This document shows positions 8,378 to 16,069 of a stretch of DNA of 64,000 nt, piece by piece. The DNA comes from Micromonospora sp. CB01531. Lineage in GTDB: Bacteria; Actinomycetota; Actinomycetes; Mycobacteriales; Micromonosporaceae. A program made the position numbers and the translations under genes. The stretch lies in assembly GCF_001905095.1 (NCBI RefSeq), contig NZ_LWLS01000069.1:86739-150738 (forward strand), in the 5' to 3' direction. The number at the start of each line of letters is the position of its first letter. Positions within the stretch are counted from its first letter, which is position 1. Below the pieces are notes generated by a model. The model had not been told where the DNA came from, did no database searches, and saw nothing but the letters and a program-made list of their open reading frames with translations.

Positions 8378-9216
8378 CCCTTCAGGCCGGTGTGGGCGAG
8401 GCCTTCGACGAACTGCCTCTGCGCGATGATGAACACCACCAGTACGGGTAGTGCGGTCATTGACGCGGCGGCGAGTTGGACGTCCCACATCGGGCCGCCG
8501 TAGGCGTCGACGAATTGGGTGAGTGCCTGGGGCAGGGTGAACTTTTCCGGGGAGGAGAGGAACACGATCGGTTCCAGGTACAGGTTCCAGCTGTGTAGGA
8601 AGGTGAAGATGGCTACCGCGCCGAGTGCGGGCCGGGACAGTGGCAGGGCGATCCGCCAGAAGGTGGCGAAGCGGCCCAGTCCGTCGACCCGGGCCGCCTC
8701 TTCCAGTTCACCGGGGAGGCTGATGAAGAACTGCCGCATGATGAAGGTGGCGAGGACGCTGGGCGCGCCGAAGATCGGTACGAGGATCAGTGGCCAGTGG
8801 GTGTTGATGAGGCCGAGTTTGAAGAACATCTGGAACAGCGGCACGATCGTGACTTCGCTGGGGATGAGCAGGCCGGCGAGGACGATCAGGAACAACACGT
8901 TCTGGCCGTGGAACCGGATCCGCGCGAAGGCGTACCCGGCCAGCGCCGACACGGCGAGGGTGCCGACGGTGACGAGCAGCGCGATGTAGAGGCTGTTGAG
9001 GTATTGCTGCCCGAATGGCTGCAGTTCGAACACCCGCTGGTAGGCGTCGAGTCGTGGGTTGGTCGGCAGCAGTTGTGGTGGGAAGGTGAAGATGTCCGCG
9101 ACCGGCTTGAGTGACGAGGTGACCATCCACCAGGTCGGGAAGACGAATGGGATCGCCAGGATCAGCAGCGCCCCGTAGAGCGCCAGTTTGGTCCGCCGCG
9201 ACAGGTCACGATTCAT
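8374..9216 (-). CDS. carbohydrate ABC transporter permease, MalG type
   Basis: A 280-aa inner-membrane permease with six predicted TM segments. The cytoplasmic EAA loop is EEAARVDGLGRFATFWRIAL, the contact site for the ATPase. It overlaps the stop of the MalF-type gene by 11 bases and its own stop overlaps the kinase start, so the transporter and kinase are tightly coupled. No dedicated ATPase gene is present in the cluster; as in many actinomycetes, a shared MsiK-like ATPase encoded elsewhere would energise it (inference). Confidence 0.92.
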   Translation of the reverse strand: MNRDLSRRTKLALYGALLILAIPFVFPTWWMVTSSLKPVADIFTFPPQLLPTNPRLDAYQRVFELQPFGQQYLNSLYIALLVTVGTLAVSALAGYAFARIRFHGQNVLFLIVLAGLLIPSEVTIVPLFQMFFKLGLINTHWPLILVPIFGAPSVLATFIMRQFFISLPGELEEAARVDGLGRFATFWRIALPLSRPALGAVAIFTFLHSWNLYLEPIVFLSSPEKFTLPQALTQFVDAYGGPMWDVQLAAASMTALPVLVVFIIAQRQFVEGLAHTGLKG

Positions 9217-10153
9217 GGAAGACCCACTTCTTGCGCATCTGCCACTGCAGCATGGTGAGTGCGAGCACGATGACGAACATCAGGATCGACAGCGTGGCGC
9301 CGTAGCCGAAGTGGTGGAACTGGAACGCCTGCTGGTAGAGGTAGTAGACGAGCACCGTGGTTGAGGTGCCGGGTCCGCCCTGGGTGAGCACCGCGATCTG
9401 CGCGAAGACCTGCAGCGACCCGACCACCGTGATGATCGACGTGAGCAGGATCGTCGGGCTGATCAGCGGCACGGTGATTCGCCAGAACTGGCGCATCCGG
9501 CCCGCCCCGTCCACCTCTGCGGCCTCGTACAGCTCCGCCGGCACCCCTTGTAGGGCGGCCAGGAACAGCACCATGTTCAAGCCGACGTTCTTGAACACCT
9601 GCACGACGATCACCGACAGCATCGCCGTGCCCTCGCCGCGCAGCCAGTTCGGCCCGTCCACGCCGATGGTGTCGAGCAGGCCGTTGATCCCGCCGTTGTC
9701 CTGTAGCAGGAAGCCCCACACGATGGTCCAGGCCACCAGGGAGACCACGACGGGGGAGAAGAACAGGGTGCGGAACAGGATGGTGCCGCGCAGCTTCTGG
9801 TTGAGCAGGACGGCCAGCAGCAACGCCAGGCCGAGGTTGAGCACCACCAGGCCGATGGAGAACAGGCCGGTGGCCCGCAGTACCGCGCCGAGGTTGGGGT
9901 CGTCGGCGAGGGTCTGGTAGTTGTCGGTGCCGACGAAGTCGAATGTGCCGGCGAGCACGTTCCACTCGTGCAGGCTGTACCAGACCACGAGGATCAGCGG
10001 CAGGATCACGAAGACGGCGCTGCCGAGCAGTTGCGGGGTGATGAAGAGGTAGCCGGTGAGCTGGTCGCGGCGTCGGCTGGTCCAGAAGCGCCGCGGCCGG
10101 CCCAGGGTGGGCCGGGCCTCGACCTGGCCCACCCTGGTGTCCGTCCGGGTCAT
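9206..10153 (-). CDS. carbohydrate ABC transporter permease, MalF type
   Basis: A 315-aa permease partner with six TM segments, a short basic N-terminal cytoplasmic tail and the EAA loop YEAAEVDGAGRMRQFWRITV. It would form the translocation pore with the MalG-type subunit encoded next. The start at 10153 lies eight bases after the binding-protein stop at 10161. Sequence type is the standard CUT1 sugar importer; substrate cannot be read from the permease alone. Confidence 0.92.
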   Translation of the reverse strand: MTRTDTRVGQVEARPTLGRPRRFWTSRRRDQLTGYLFITPQLLGSAVFVILPLILVVWYSLHEWNVLAGTFDFVGTDNYQTLADDPNLGAVLRATGLFSIGLVVLNLGLALLLAVLLNQKLRGTILFRTLFFSPVVVSLVAWTIVWGFLLQDNGGINGLLDTIGVDGPNWLRGEGTAMLSVIVVQVFKNVGLNMVLFLAALQGVPAELYEAAEVDGAGRMRQFWRITVPLISPTILLTSIITVVGSLQVFAQIAVLTQGGPGTSTTVLVYYLYQQAFQFHHFGYGATLSILMFVIVLALTMLQWQMRKKWVFHES

Positions 10154-10160
10154 GATTTCC

Positions 10161-11441
10161 CTACTTCGCCAGCAGCGGTTGGATCTTGGCGCAGACCCCG
10201 TCGAGGACGGCCTTGACGTCCGCGTCGGGCTTCCACAGCGGGTCGAGTCCGGCGCGTACCTGCTGGCTCAGCTCGGCCTGCCCGGCATGGTTGGGCTTGA
10301 CCACACCGTTGGTGATGCCGTCGATGACGACCTTCTGCAACTGCTCCGGCTTGAGCTTCGGGTTCGCCTTCGCGAGGGTCTCCGCGGTCAGCAGCGACTG
10401 GCGCGGCGGCGGGAAGAACTGGGCCAGCTTCGCCGAGTTGGTGGGGTTGGTCAGAAACGCCAGAAAGTCGGCGGCCACATCGGCGTGCGGGCCCTTCTTC
10501 ATCACCCCGATGCCGCCCTGACCGAACACCGAATACGGACCCTTCGGACCCGCGGGCAGCGGGACCAGGTCCCAGGCGAAGCCGTCGTCCTTCAGCAGCG
10601 AGGCGCGGGAGATCTGGGTGATCGTCATGGCGGCGTCACCGGCGAAGAAGTCAGCGGTGGTGCCCGGACCGGGCAGCGCCTTCGTGGTGAAAATGGCCTT
10701 GTGCAGCGCGGTCATCGCCTCGACCATCTCCGGACTGGCGAAACCGCAACTCTTGCCGTCCTCACTCCACGCCTGAGCGCCCCACCCGGCCCAAAACATG
10801 GACAAGTTGTCCCAGGCCTTGTAGTCGAAGTCCCGGATCACCAGCCCGGCCTTGCCGGTCTTGCCGTTGACCGCCCCAGCCGCCGCGAGGGCGGTGTCCC
10901 AATCCCACTGCCCGGCCGCGATCAGCTCGGCCGGCGTCTTCTGCCCAGCCTTCTTCAACAGGTCGGTGTTGACGAACACCCCGAACGGCGACGTGGAGAA
11001 CGGGTAGCCGTAGAGCTTCCCGCCGTTCCGCCACAGCTTGAGGGTGGCCGGCGACAGGTCGTCGTACTGGTACCCGTCGGCCTTCTTCAGCGTGGCATCG
11101 AGGGGCAGCAGCGCGCCGGACGCGACGAAGTCCGGTGCGGAGCCCTCCAGTACCCACGCCAGGTCAGGTGCGTTCCCGCCGGCGATCTGGGTGGTCAGCG
11201 TGGTGGTGTAGTTCTCGAAGGGGATGGGGTCGAACTTGATCTCGGCGACGTTCGGGTGGCTCTTGCGGTACTCGTCGGCGATCTCGTTGAACAGCTTCAG
11301 GTGCGCCTCGTTGGCCGACCAGATGGTCATCCGCAGACTGGCCGGGCCCTTGTCCTTCGCCTCGCCGCCACCACAGGCGGACAGGGCGAGGACGCCGGCC
11401 AGTGCGGCGGCGACAACAGCCAGAGCCTTTCCTCGTTTCAC
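10161..11441 (-). CDS. extracellular sugar-binding lipoprotein of the amino-sugar importer
   Basis: A 426-aa solute-binding protein of the CUT1 type. The signal peptide MKRGKALAVVAAALAGVLA ends in the lipobox LSAC, so the mature protein would be anchored at the outer face of the membrane by a diacylglyceryl-Cys. The mature part has the two-lobe pattern typical of the family (LRMTIWSANEAHLKLFNEIA at the start, LAWVLEGSAPDF, LYGYPFSTSPFGVFVN). It precedes the two permease genes and follows the FAD oxidoreductase by 21 bases. The ligand is inferred only from the neighbouring nanE and ROK kinase: an N-acetylated amino sugar or a short oligosaccharide containing one. Confidence 0.93.
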   Translation of the reverse strand: MKRGKALAVVAAALAGVLALSACGGGEAKDKGPASLRMTIWSANEAHLKLFNEIADEYRKSHPNVAEIKFDPIPFENYTTTLTTQIAGGNAPDLAWVLEGSAPDFVASGALLPLDATLKKADGYQYDDLSPATLKLWRNGGKLYGYPFSTSPFGVFVNTDLLKKAGQKTPAELIAAGQWDWDTALAAAGAVNGKTGKAGLVIRDFDYKAWDNLSMFWAGWGAQAWSEDGKSCGFASPEMVEAMTALHKAIFTTKALPGPGTTADFFAGDAAMTITQISRASLLKDDGFAWDLVPLPAGPKGPYSVFGQGGIGVMKKGPHADVAADFLAFLTNPTNSAKLAQFFPPPRQSLLTAETLAKANPKLKPEQLQKVVIDGITNGVVKPNHAGQAELSQQVRAGLDPLWKPDADVKAVLDGVCAKIQPLLAK

Positions 11442-11462
11442 TATCTTCTCCTCACCGGGGGT

Positions 11463-13067
11463 TCAGTAGCCCGCGATCTGCGGCCAGCGGCGTTGCACGC
11501 CGGCGGCCGAGACGCGGTCGGTGAATTCGGCCAGCAGGCGGGGGGTGCCGCGGACCGCACGCGGGGACTCGCCCCGCGTCAGACAGAAGTCGGCGAGCAG
11601 GCCGGCGACCTCGCCGACGTTCCACTCGACCGGGTGCAGCCGGTAGCTGCCGTTGGTGATGTGCGTGGTGCCGATGTTCTTGCCGGCCGGCAGCAGGTTC
11701 TCCATCCGCTGCGGGATCAGCGCACCGAGCGGAATCTCGAACGGGCAGGAGCCGACGTCGATGTAGTTGTCACCGCCGGTGGACGGGTGTAGGTCGATGC
11801 GGTACATCCCCACGCCGATCGAGTCGGCGTAGCGCACCGCGCCGTGCTCACCCCGCACCGCGAGGGAGAGGTCCTGCTCCACCACCGTGTACTCGGCCCG
11901 GATGCGGCGCGACTCCCGGATGTAGGGCGCCTGCGCCAACCCGTCCGGGCTACCGGTCACGTCCCCGCGCAGCCGCAGCCCGGGGAAGCCGGTGCCGCCG
12001 TCCGGCCGGGGCGCCTCCGTCTGCAGCCAGTACAGCACCGAGTACGACAGCTCGCGGGCCTTGGCCAGGTGCCACGACGCGTTCGGCACGTCGATGACCG
12101 GACCCTCGAAGTAGTCGATCATCGGCCAGTTGACCAGCGTGATGTCGCTGCCGTACGTCCCGTCGGTGAAGTTGCGCCGGGCGGCGATCCGCCGGAACGT
12201 CCACAGGTTGCCGTCACCCGGGTTGACGCGCTGATCGGCGTCGACGCTCAGCGGGTCGTCGTCCGGGTTGGGGGTGAAGCTGCGCTCGACGATCTCCAGC
12301 GTGCGCGGGTGCGGCGACCGCCAGGACAGCAGCCGGTCACCCCAGAAGTCGGGCTTGTAGTCGCGCCAGAAGTCATACCCCGCGGGCCGGTCAATGGTCT
12401 GATCACCGTCGACGTGGTCGATCGCGAAGCACACCGACACGGCCTGCATGTTCATCGGCTGCGCCTCGGCGGGCGCGCTCGGCTCCCCGGTCTCGACCTG
12501 CGACTCGAACCCGGTGACGTACTCCGTGCCGGTCAGCGGCAGCAGCTCACCGGTCTCCGTGGCGTCCAGGATGTACGGTGCGACCACGTCGATCCGATCG
12601 TCCCGGTCCCGGTGCGCCAGGGTGACGCCGGTGACCCGGTCCCCGTCGGTCTCCGCGGCGACCGGCCGGTACGGCTGCAGCACCGTCAGCCGCCCCGATC
12701 CCCGGTACGGCGCGAGCATCTCCTCGAGCACGGCCACGGCCACCCGCGGCTCGTGGCAGAGCCGGCTCACCCAGCCGGCGCCCGGGTTGAGGTCGGTCCA
12801 GGCCCGGGACCGCTCCGTCAGCGGGTAGTGGCGACGGTAGTAGTCGCGGATGCCGTTGCGCAGGGCCCGGTAGCTGGCGGTGGCGCCGAACTGCTCGATC
12901 CAGGAGTGCTCGTCCGGCGGGACGGCCTGGCTGGTGAGCTGCCCGCCGAGCCAGTCGAACTCCTCGGTCAGGATGACGGACCGGCCGGCCCTGGCCGCGG
13001 CGAGCGCCGCGGCGACCCCGCCCAGTCCGCCCCCGACGACGAGGACGTCCGCACGCATCTGTACCAC
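11463..13067 (-). CDS. FAD-dependent oxidoreductase of the amino-sugar operon
   Basis: About 534 aa. The dinucleotide motif is VVGGGLGGVAAALAAARAG close to the N-terminus and the C-terminal FAD-binding part contains PAGKNIGTTHITNGSYRLHP, as in FAD_oxidored-type flavoproteins. I place the start at the GTG at 13067 because GGAAGGA lies about five bases before it; the ATG at 13058 is the alternative and loses three residues. It is the first structural gene after the LacI regulator. A flavin oxidation of a sugar or cyclitol before entry to the NanE step is possible, but no substrate can be read from the sequence. Confidence 0.85.
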   Translation of the reverse strand: MVQMRADVLVVGGGLGGVAAALAAARAGRSVILTEEFDWLGGQLTSQAVPPDEHSWIEQFGATASYRALRNGIRDYYRRHYPLTERSRAWTDLNPGAGWVSRLCHEPRVAVAVLEEMLAPYRGSGRLTVLQPYRPVAAETDGDRVTGVTLAHRDRDDRIDVVAPYILDATETGELLPLTGTEYVTGFESQVETGEPSAPAEAQPMNMQAVSVCFAIDHVDGDQTIDRPAGYDFWRDYKPDFWGDRLLSWRSPHPRTLEIVERSFTPNPDDDPLSVDADQRVNPGDGNLWTFRRIAARRNFTDGTYGSDITLVNWPMIDYFEGPVIDVPNASWHLAKARELSYSVLYWLQTEAPRPDGGTGFPGLRLRGDVTGSPDGLAQAPYIRESRRIRAEYTVVEQDLSLAVRGEHGAVRYADSIGVGMYRIDLHPSTGGDNYIDVGSCPFEIPLGALIPQRMENLLPAGKNIGTTHITNGSYRLHPVEWNVGEVAGLLADFCLTRGESPRAVRGTPRLLAEFTDRVSAAGVQRRWPQIAGY

Positions 13068-13097
13068 TTGCTTCCTTCCAGTTGCGCGGTCCACCGC

Positions 13098-14144
13098 TCA
13101 GCGGCGGTGAACCGCCGGATCAGGGGCGCCGAGGGTGTTGCCCTCGACGAGCTCGCAGGGGAGAAGCCGCTGCTGGAGGCCGACGGCGCTGCCGTCGATG
13201 ACGCCGGTCAGCACCTCGACCGCCTGCCGGCCCATCTCCTCCCGCGGGATCAGGAACCCGGTGAACGCGATATCGGTGGGAACCGGGACGGTCGGATCGC
13301 CGAGAGTGACGATCGACAGGTCACCCGGCACGGTCAGCCCACGCCGCCGGGCGGCCGACTCCAACGCCACCGCCGTGGCGAAATCCTCCACGAACGCGGC
13401 GGTGGTCCCGTCGGCCAGCAGGTCGTCGAGGCTCGCGTCGGCCTCCCCGGCCACCGTGGACACCTGGCGGGCGCTCGCCGCCGTCGTCGCGGCGGCGACG
13501 AACCCACGGCGCCGGTCCTCCGAGGACTCGGCGTTCATGCCCATGCTCACGTATGTCAGGCGCCGATGACCGCGCTGCACCGCCAGCTCGACGAGCCGGG
13601 CCACCGCCGTCGCGTAGTCGGCGCCGACGTAGGGCACCGGTCCGCCGGCGTCGTCGCGGCGCCCCACGGCGACGTACGGAAATCCGTCGCGGTTGAGCCG
13701 GTGCAGTTCCGAGCCGTCGATCTCGCGCCCGAGCAGGATGCACCCGTCGGCCAGGCGCAACCGGTTGTCCTGGTGGAAGATCCGCCGCCGGCCGTCCACC
13801 ACGGGTGCGCTGGTGAACAACAGCAGGTCGCAGCCCACCCGCTCGGCGTACTCCTCGATGCCGAGCAGAAACGGGTGGAAGAAGTCCCGGCTGCCGCTGG
13901 GGAAGGCGGGCTCGTACGTGAACACGCCGATGATCCGGTTGAACCGTGCGGCGAGGCGGCGGGCCACGGGATCGGCGGCGTACCCGGTCTCGGCGATGAC
14001 CCGCAGCACGCGGTCCCGGGTCTCCGGGGCAATGCGGACCTCGGCGTCGGTGCGGTTGTTCAGCACCAACGACACCGTCGCCTGACTGACACCAGCCAAC
14101 CGCGCGATATCACGTTGGGTGACACGTCTGGGGGGAGCGGTCAC
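13098..14144 (-). CDS. LacI-family transcriptional regulator of the amino-sugar unit
   Basis: A 348-aa full-length LacI/GalR repressor. The HTH is VTQRDIARLAGVSQATVSLV, the hinge LNNRTDAEVRIAPETRDRVL, then the periplasmic-binding-protein-like effector domain (RIIGVFTYEPAFPSG, ADGCILLG, VPYVGADYATAVARL, LIPREEMGRQAVEVL). The GTG at 14144 follows GGAAGGA. It is the first gene of the minus-strand operon and is transcribed away from the secreted protein at 14617. Three operator-like palindromes upstream, one immediately in front of this gene, indicate autoregulation plus control of the divergent gene. Confidence 0.93.
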   Translation of the reverse strand: MTAPPRRVTQRDIARLAGVSQATVSLVLNNRTDAEVRIAPETRDRVLRVIAETGYAADPVARRLAARFNRIIGVFTYEPAFPSGSRDFFHPFLLGIEEYAERVGCDLLLFTSAPVVDGRRRIFHQDNRLRLADGCILLGREIDGSELHRLNRDGFPYVAVGRRDDAGGPVPYVGADYATAVARLVELAVQRGHRRLTYVSMGMNAESSEDRRRGFVAAATTAASARQVSTVAGEADASLDDLLADGTTAAFVEDFATAVALESAARRRGLTVPGDLSIVTLGDPTVPVPTDIAFTGFLIPREEMGRQAVEVLTGVIDGSAVGLQQRLLPCELVEGNTLGAPDPAVHRR

Positions 14145-14163
14145 GACGAGTCCTTCCGGTGCG

Positions 14164-14179
14164 GCTAATGCGTATTAGC
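14164..14179. promoter_or_regulatory. LacI-type operator O1
   Basis: GCTAATGCGTATTAGC, a 16-bp inverted repeat with one central mismatch pair, carrying the CG centre usual for LacI-family operators. It starts 20 bases upstream of the regulator's GTG, in its probable 5' leader, so binding there would repress the regulator and the catabolic operon. Confidence 0.85.
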
Positions 14180-14219
14180 GCTCGGCGTTGGGAAGGAGCT
14201 TGGCGGGTGGGTTGGCCTG

Positions 14220-14225
14220 TGTCAA
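14220..14225 (-). promoter_or_regulatory. -35 box of the leftward promoter
   Basis: On the minus strand this reads TTGACA inside CCTCTTGACA. The same ten bases occur in mirror orientation at 14350-14359. Forty bases separate it from operator O1. A -10 is less clear (CAAGCT at 14202-14197 is the best candidate at 17-bp spacing). It would drive the LacI regulator and its operon. Confidence 0.6.
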
Positions 14226-14263
14226 GAGGTGGAGTCGAGATTTCCGCCCGATGAACTCCCTGG

Positions 14264-14279
14264 AGTAATGCGCATTAGC
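14264..14279. promoter_or_regulatory. LacI-type operator O2
   Basis: AGTAATGCGCATTAGC; the inner 12 bases TAATGCGCATTA are a perfect palindrome. It is exactly 100 bp downstream of O1 and 135 bp upstream of O3, and lies between the two mirror-image -35 boxes, where it could support looping between O1 and O3. Confidence 0.82.
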
Positions 14280-14353
14280 GGGAACCGTCCTCGGCGGGGT
14301 GACCCATGGGTGGCCGAAGATCTGCGCGAAACCGGAGGAGGTGGGCCAGCCTC

Positions 14354-14383
14354 TTGACAGGAGCCCTGCCCGGCGAGCAACAT
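14354..14383 (+). promoter_or_regulatory. rightward promoter for the secreted beta-propeller gene
   Basis: TTGACA at 14354-14359 inside CCTCTTGACA, followed at 18-bp spacing by CAACAT at 14378-14383 as a possible -10. Operator O3 begins 39 bases after the -35, almost the same geometry as the leftward promoter and O1. Repression by roadblock or RNA-polymerase trapping is the expected mode. Confidence 0.6.
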
Positions 14384-14398
14384 TCGAGAAACATAGAT

Positions 14399-14414
14399 GC
14401 TAATACGTATTAGC
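14399..14414. promoter_or_regulatory. LacI-type operator O3
   Basis: GCTAATACGTATTAGC is a perfect 16-bp palindrome and the best of the three operator copies. It lies just downstream of the rightward promoter and about 200 bases upstream of the ATG at 14617, so the secreted protein should belong to the same regulon as the amino-sugar operon. Confidence 0.88.
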
Positions 14415-14616
14415 TCAGATGGTCGAGAGAACCCCGACGGTCGACGACCCCTGCCCTCTTACCGAGAGTCACCACCTGCCGCCCGGTGCCGCCGGCGGCC
14501 CGCGTGGAGCACCACTCACGGGACGGCGCCTCCCGGGCTGCCGCCGGACGCCCCGCACTCCCGCCACCGCCCGTCGATAACCGCCAAGCGATCGATCCGA
14601 CAGAACAGGAAGACGC

Positions 14617-15978
14617 ATGACGCCACCACCCGCCTCGTCCCGACGCGCCGTCCTGGCAGCCGCCGGCACCGGCCTGCTCGTCGCCGCCATGGCCGGCGCC
14701 GCGCCGGCCGCCGCCGACCCTGGCCTCGACTTCCCCCAGTTCAGCTACGTGGGCACCGCGTTCGACAAGAGCAAGCTCGCCTACAACCCGACGAACGAGT
14801 TCATCTTCCCGAGCGTCATCCGGGCCGCCGACTACTTCCCCCACCCGCTCGGCACCTACTACCTGTACTACGCGCCGCACGAGCGGCCCGGCGGGATCGC
14901 CCTCGCGTACGCCGACTCGATCGACGGTCCGTGGACCGAGTACGACGCCAACCCGCTGATCAGCAACACCTGGCTGCCGCACTACTCGACGGTCAGCCAC
15001 ATCTCCTCACCACACGCGGTGTGGATCGAGGGCGAGCGCAAGCTGTTCCTCTACTTCCACGGCGAGAACTCCATCACCCGGTACGCGACCTCCGACGATG
15101 GCATCCACTTCACCTATGGCGGCACCGCGGTCAGCCGCAACGAGACCACCGGCGGCGAGACCTCCTACGCCCGGGTGTTCGAGCAGTCCGTGCCCCGCCT
15201 CGGCACCCGCTACCTGATGCTGTTCATGGACAACCCCACCGCGGCGCCGCCCGGACCGACCGGGCCGGTGTCCCGACGCATCCGCTGGGCGGTCTCCAAC
15301 GACGCACGGACCTGGACCATGCAACCCGAACCGATCGTGACCCCGCAGGGCGTCGAAGGCCCGAACGCCTCGGGGCCGTTCTTCCTGCGCTGGAACGACC
15401 GCAATCTGGTGATCTACCACGCCGCCGACGGCAACATGCACGCGGTGGACGTCGGGGAGAACTTCGACCAGGAGACCCACCTCGGCATCGTGCACGACTC
15501 CATGTCCGGCGCGCCCGACCTCGGCCGATCGGCCGCGCCGACGTTCTACTTCGACGGACGTACCGCGCACATGTACTACGAGGCCGGCGGTCGCCTCACC
15601 GCCACCATCGGACACGCCACCGCCACCCTGGCAAACCTGGTGCCCGAACGGCAGCTGGACTGCACGGTGGACCGGCCGGTGCTGTGGCCGCCGAACCACG
15701 AGCTGATCGACGTCACCGTGACCGTCGACCTGCGCGACGGGGTGCTCGGCCCGAACGCGTTCGCCCTGACCGGCGTGACCGGCGGCGACGCCGCGGACGT
15801 CAGCGGCTTCACCACCGGCACGCCCGCCACGAGCGGCAAGCTGCGGGCCGAACGGGCCGGCAACGGCGGGGACCGCGTCTACCACCTGACATACGCCGGC
15901 CACGACGAGATCGGACGACCGGTCGGCTGCACCGTCACCGTCACCGTCCCGCACGACGAGGGGCAGCCACCCGCTTGA
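14617..15978 (+). CDS. secreted five-bladed beta-propeller protein, GH43/GH32-like
   Basis: A 453-aa exported protein. SRRAVLAAAGTGLLVAAMAG and an AAADP cleavage region give a Tat/Sec signal. The next 330 residues show repeated propeller-blade features of the GH43/32/68 superfamily: FIFPSVIRA, TYYLYYAPHE, ALAYADSIDGPW, HAVWIEGERKLFLYFHG, YATSDDGIHF, IRWAVSNDARTW and APTFYFDGRTAHMYYEAGG. The catalytic acids are not certain. Residues from about 345 on (LDCTVDRPVLWPPNHELIDVT) form a separate Ig-like C-terminal domain that starts with WPPNHE, as in HYR-like modules. AGGAAG lies before the ATG. Operators upstream tie it to the LacI unit, suggesting it releases the sugar taken up by that importer. 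Confidence 0.75.
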   Translation: MTPPPASSRRAVLAAAGTGLLVAAMAGAAPAAADPGLDFPQFSYVGTAFDKSKLAYNPTNEFIFPSVIRAADYFPHPLGTYYLYYAPHERPGGIALAYADSIDGPWTEYDANPLISNTWLPHYSTVSHISSPHAVWIEGERKLFLYFHGENSITRYATSDDGIHFTYGGTAVSRNETTGGETSYARVFEQSVPRLGTRYLMLFMDNPTAAPPGPTGPVSRRIRWAVSNDARTWTMQPEPIVTPQGVEGPNASGPFFLRWNDRNLVIYHAADGNMHAVDVGENFDQETHLGIVHDSMSGAPDLGRSAAPTFYFDGRTAHMYYEAGGRLTATIGHATATLANLVPERQLDCTVDRPVLWPPNHELIDVTVTVDLRDGVLGPNAFALTGVTGGDAADVSGFTTGTPATSGKLRAERAGNGGDRVYHLTYAGHDEIGRPVGCTVTVTVPHDEGQPPA

Positions 15979-16025
15979 TCTTCAACCTACGGCTCCCTAA
16001 CGGCGGGTAGGGGCGAGGAGACGAA

Positions 16026-16058
16026 GCAGCCGCGGGAACAGGATGTCCCCGCGGCTGC
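16026..16058. terminator. bidirectional hairpin terminator
   Basis: GCAGCCGCGGG at 16026-16036 pairs perfectly with CCCGCGGCTGC at 16048-16058, 11-bp stem and 11-nt loop, in the 91-bp gap between two convergent genes. There is no clear U tract, as is common in high-GC actinomycetes. Confidence 0.75.
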
Positions 16059-16069
16059 CTCGTCGGTCG

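Noticed and set aside
5079..14144. sialic-acid catabolic cluster
   Set aside because: NanE and a ROK kinase are present, but sialate lyase, sialidase and a sialate transporter type are not; described as an amino-sugar unit instead.
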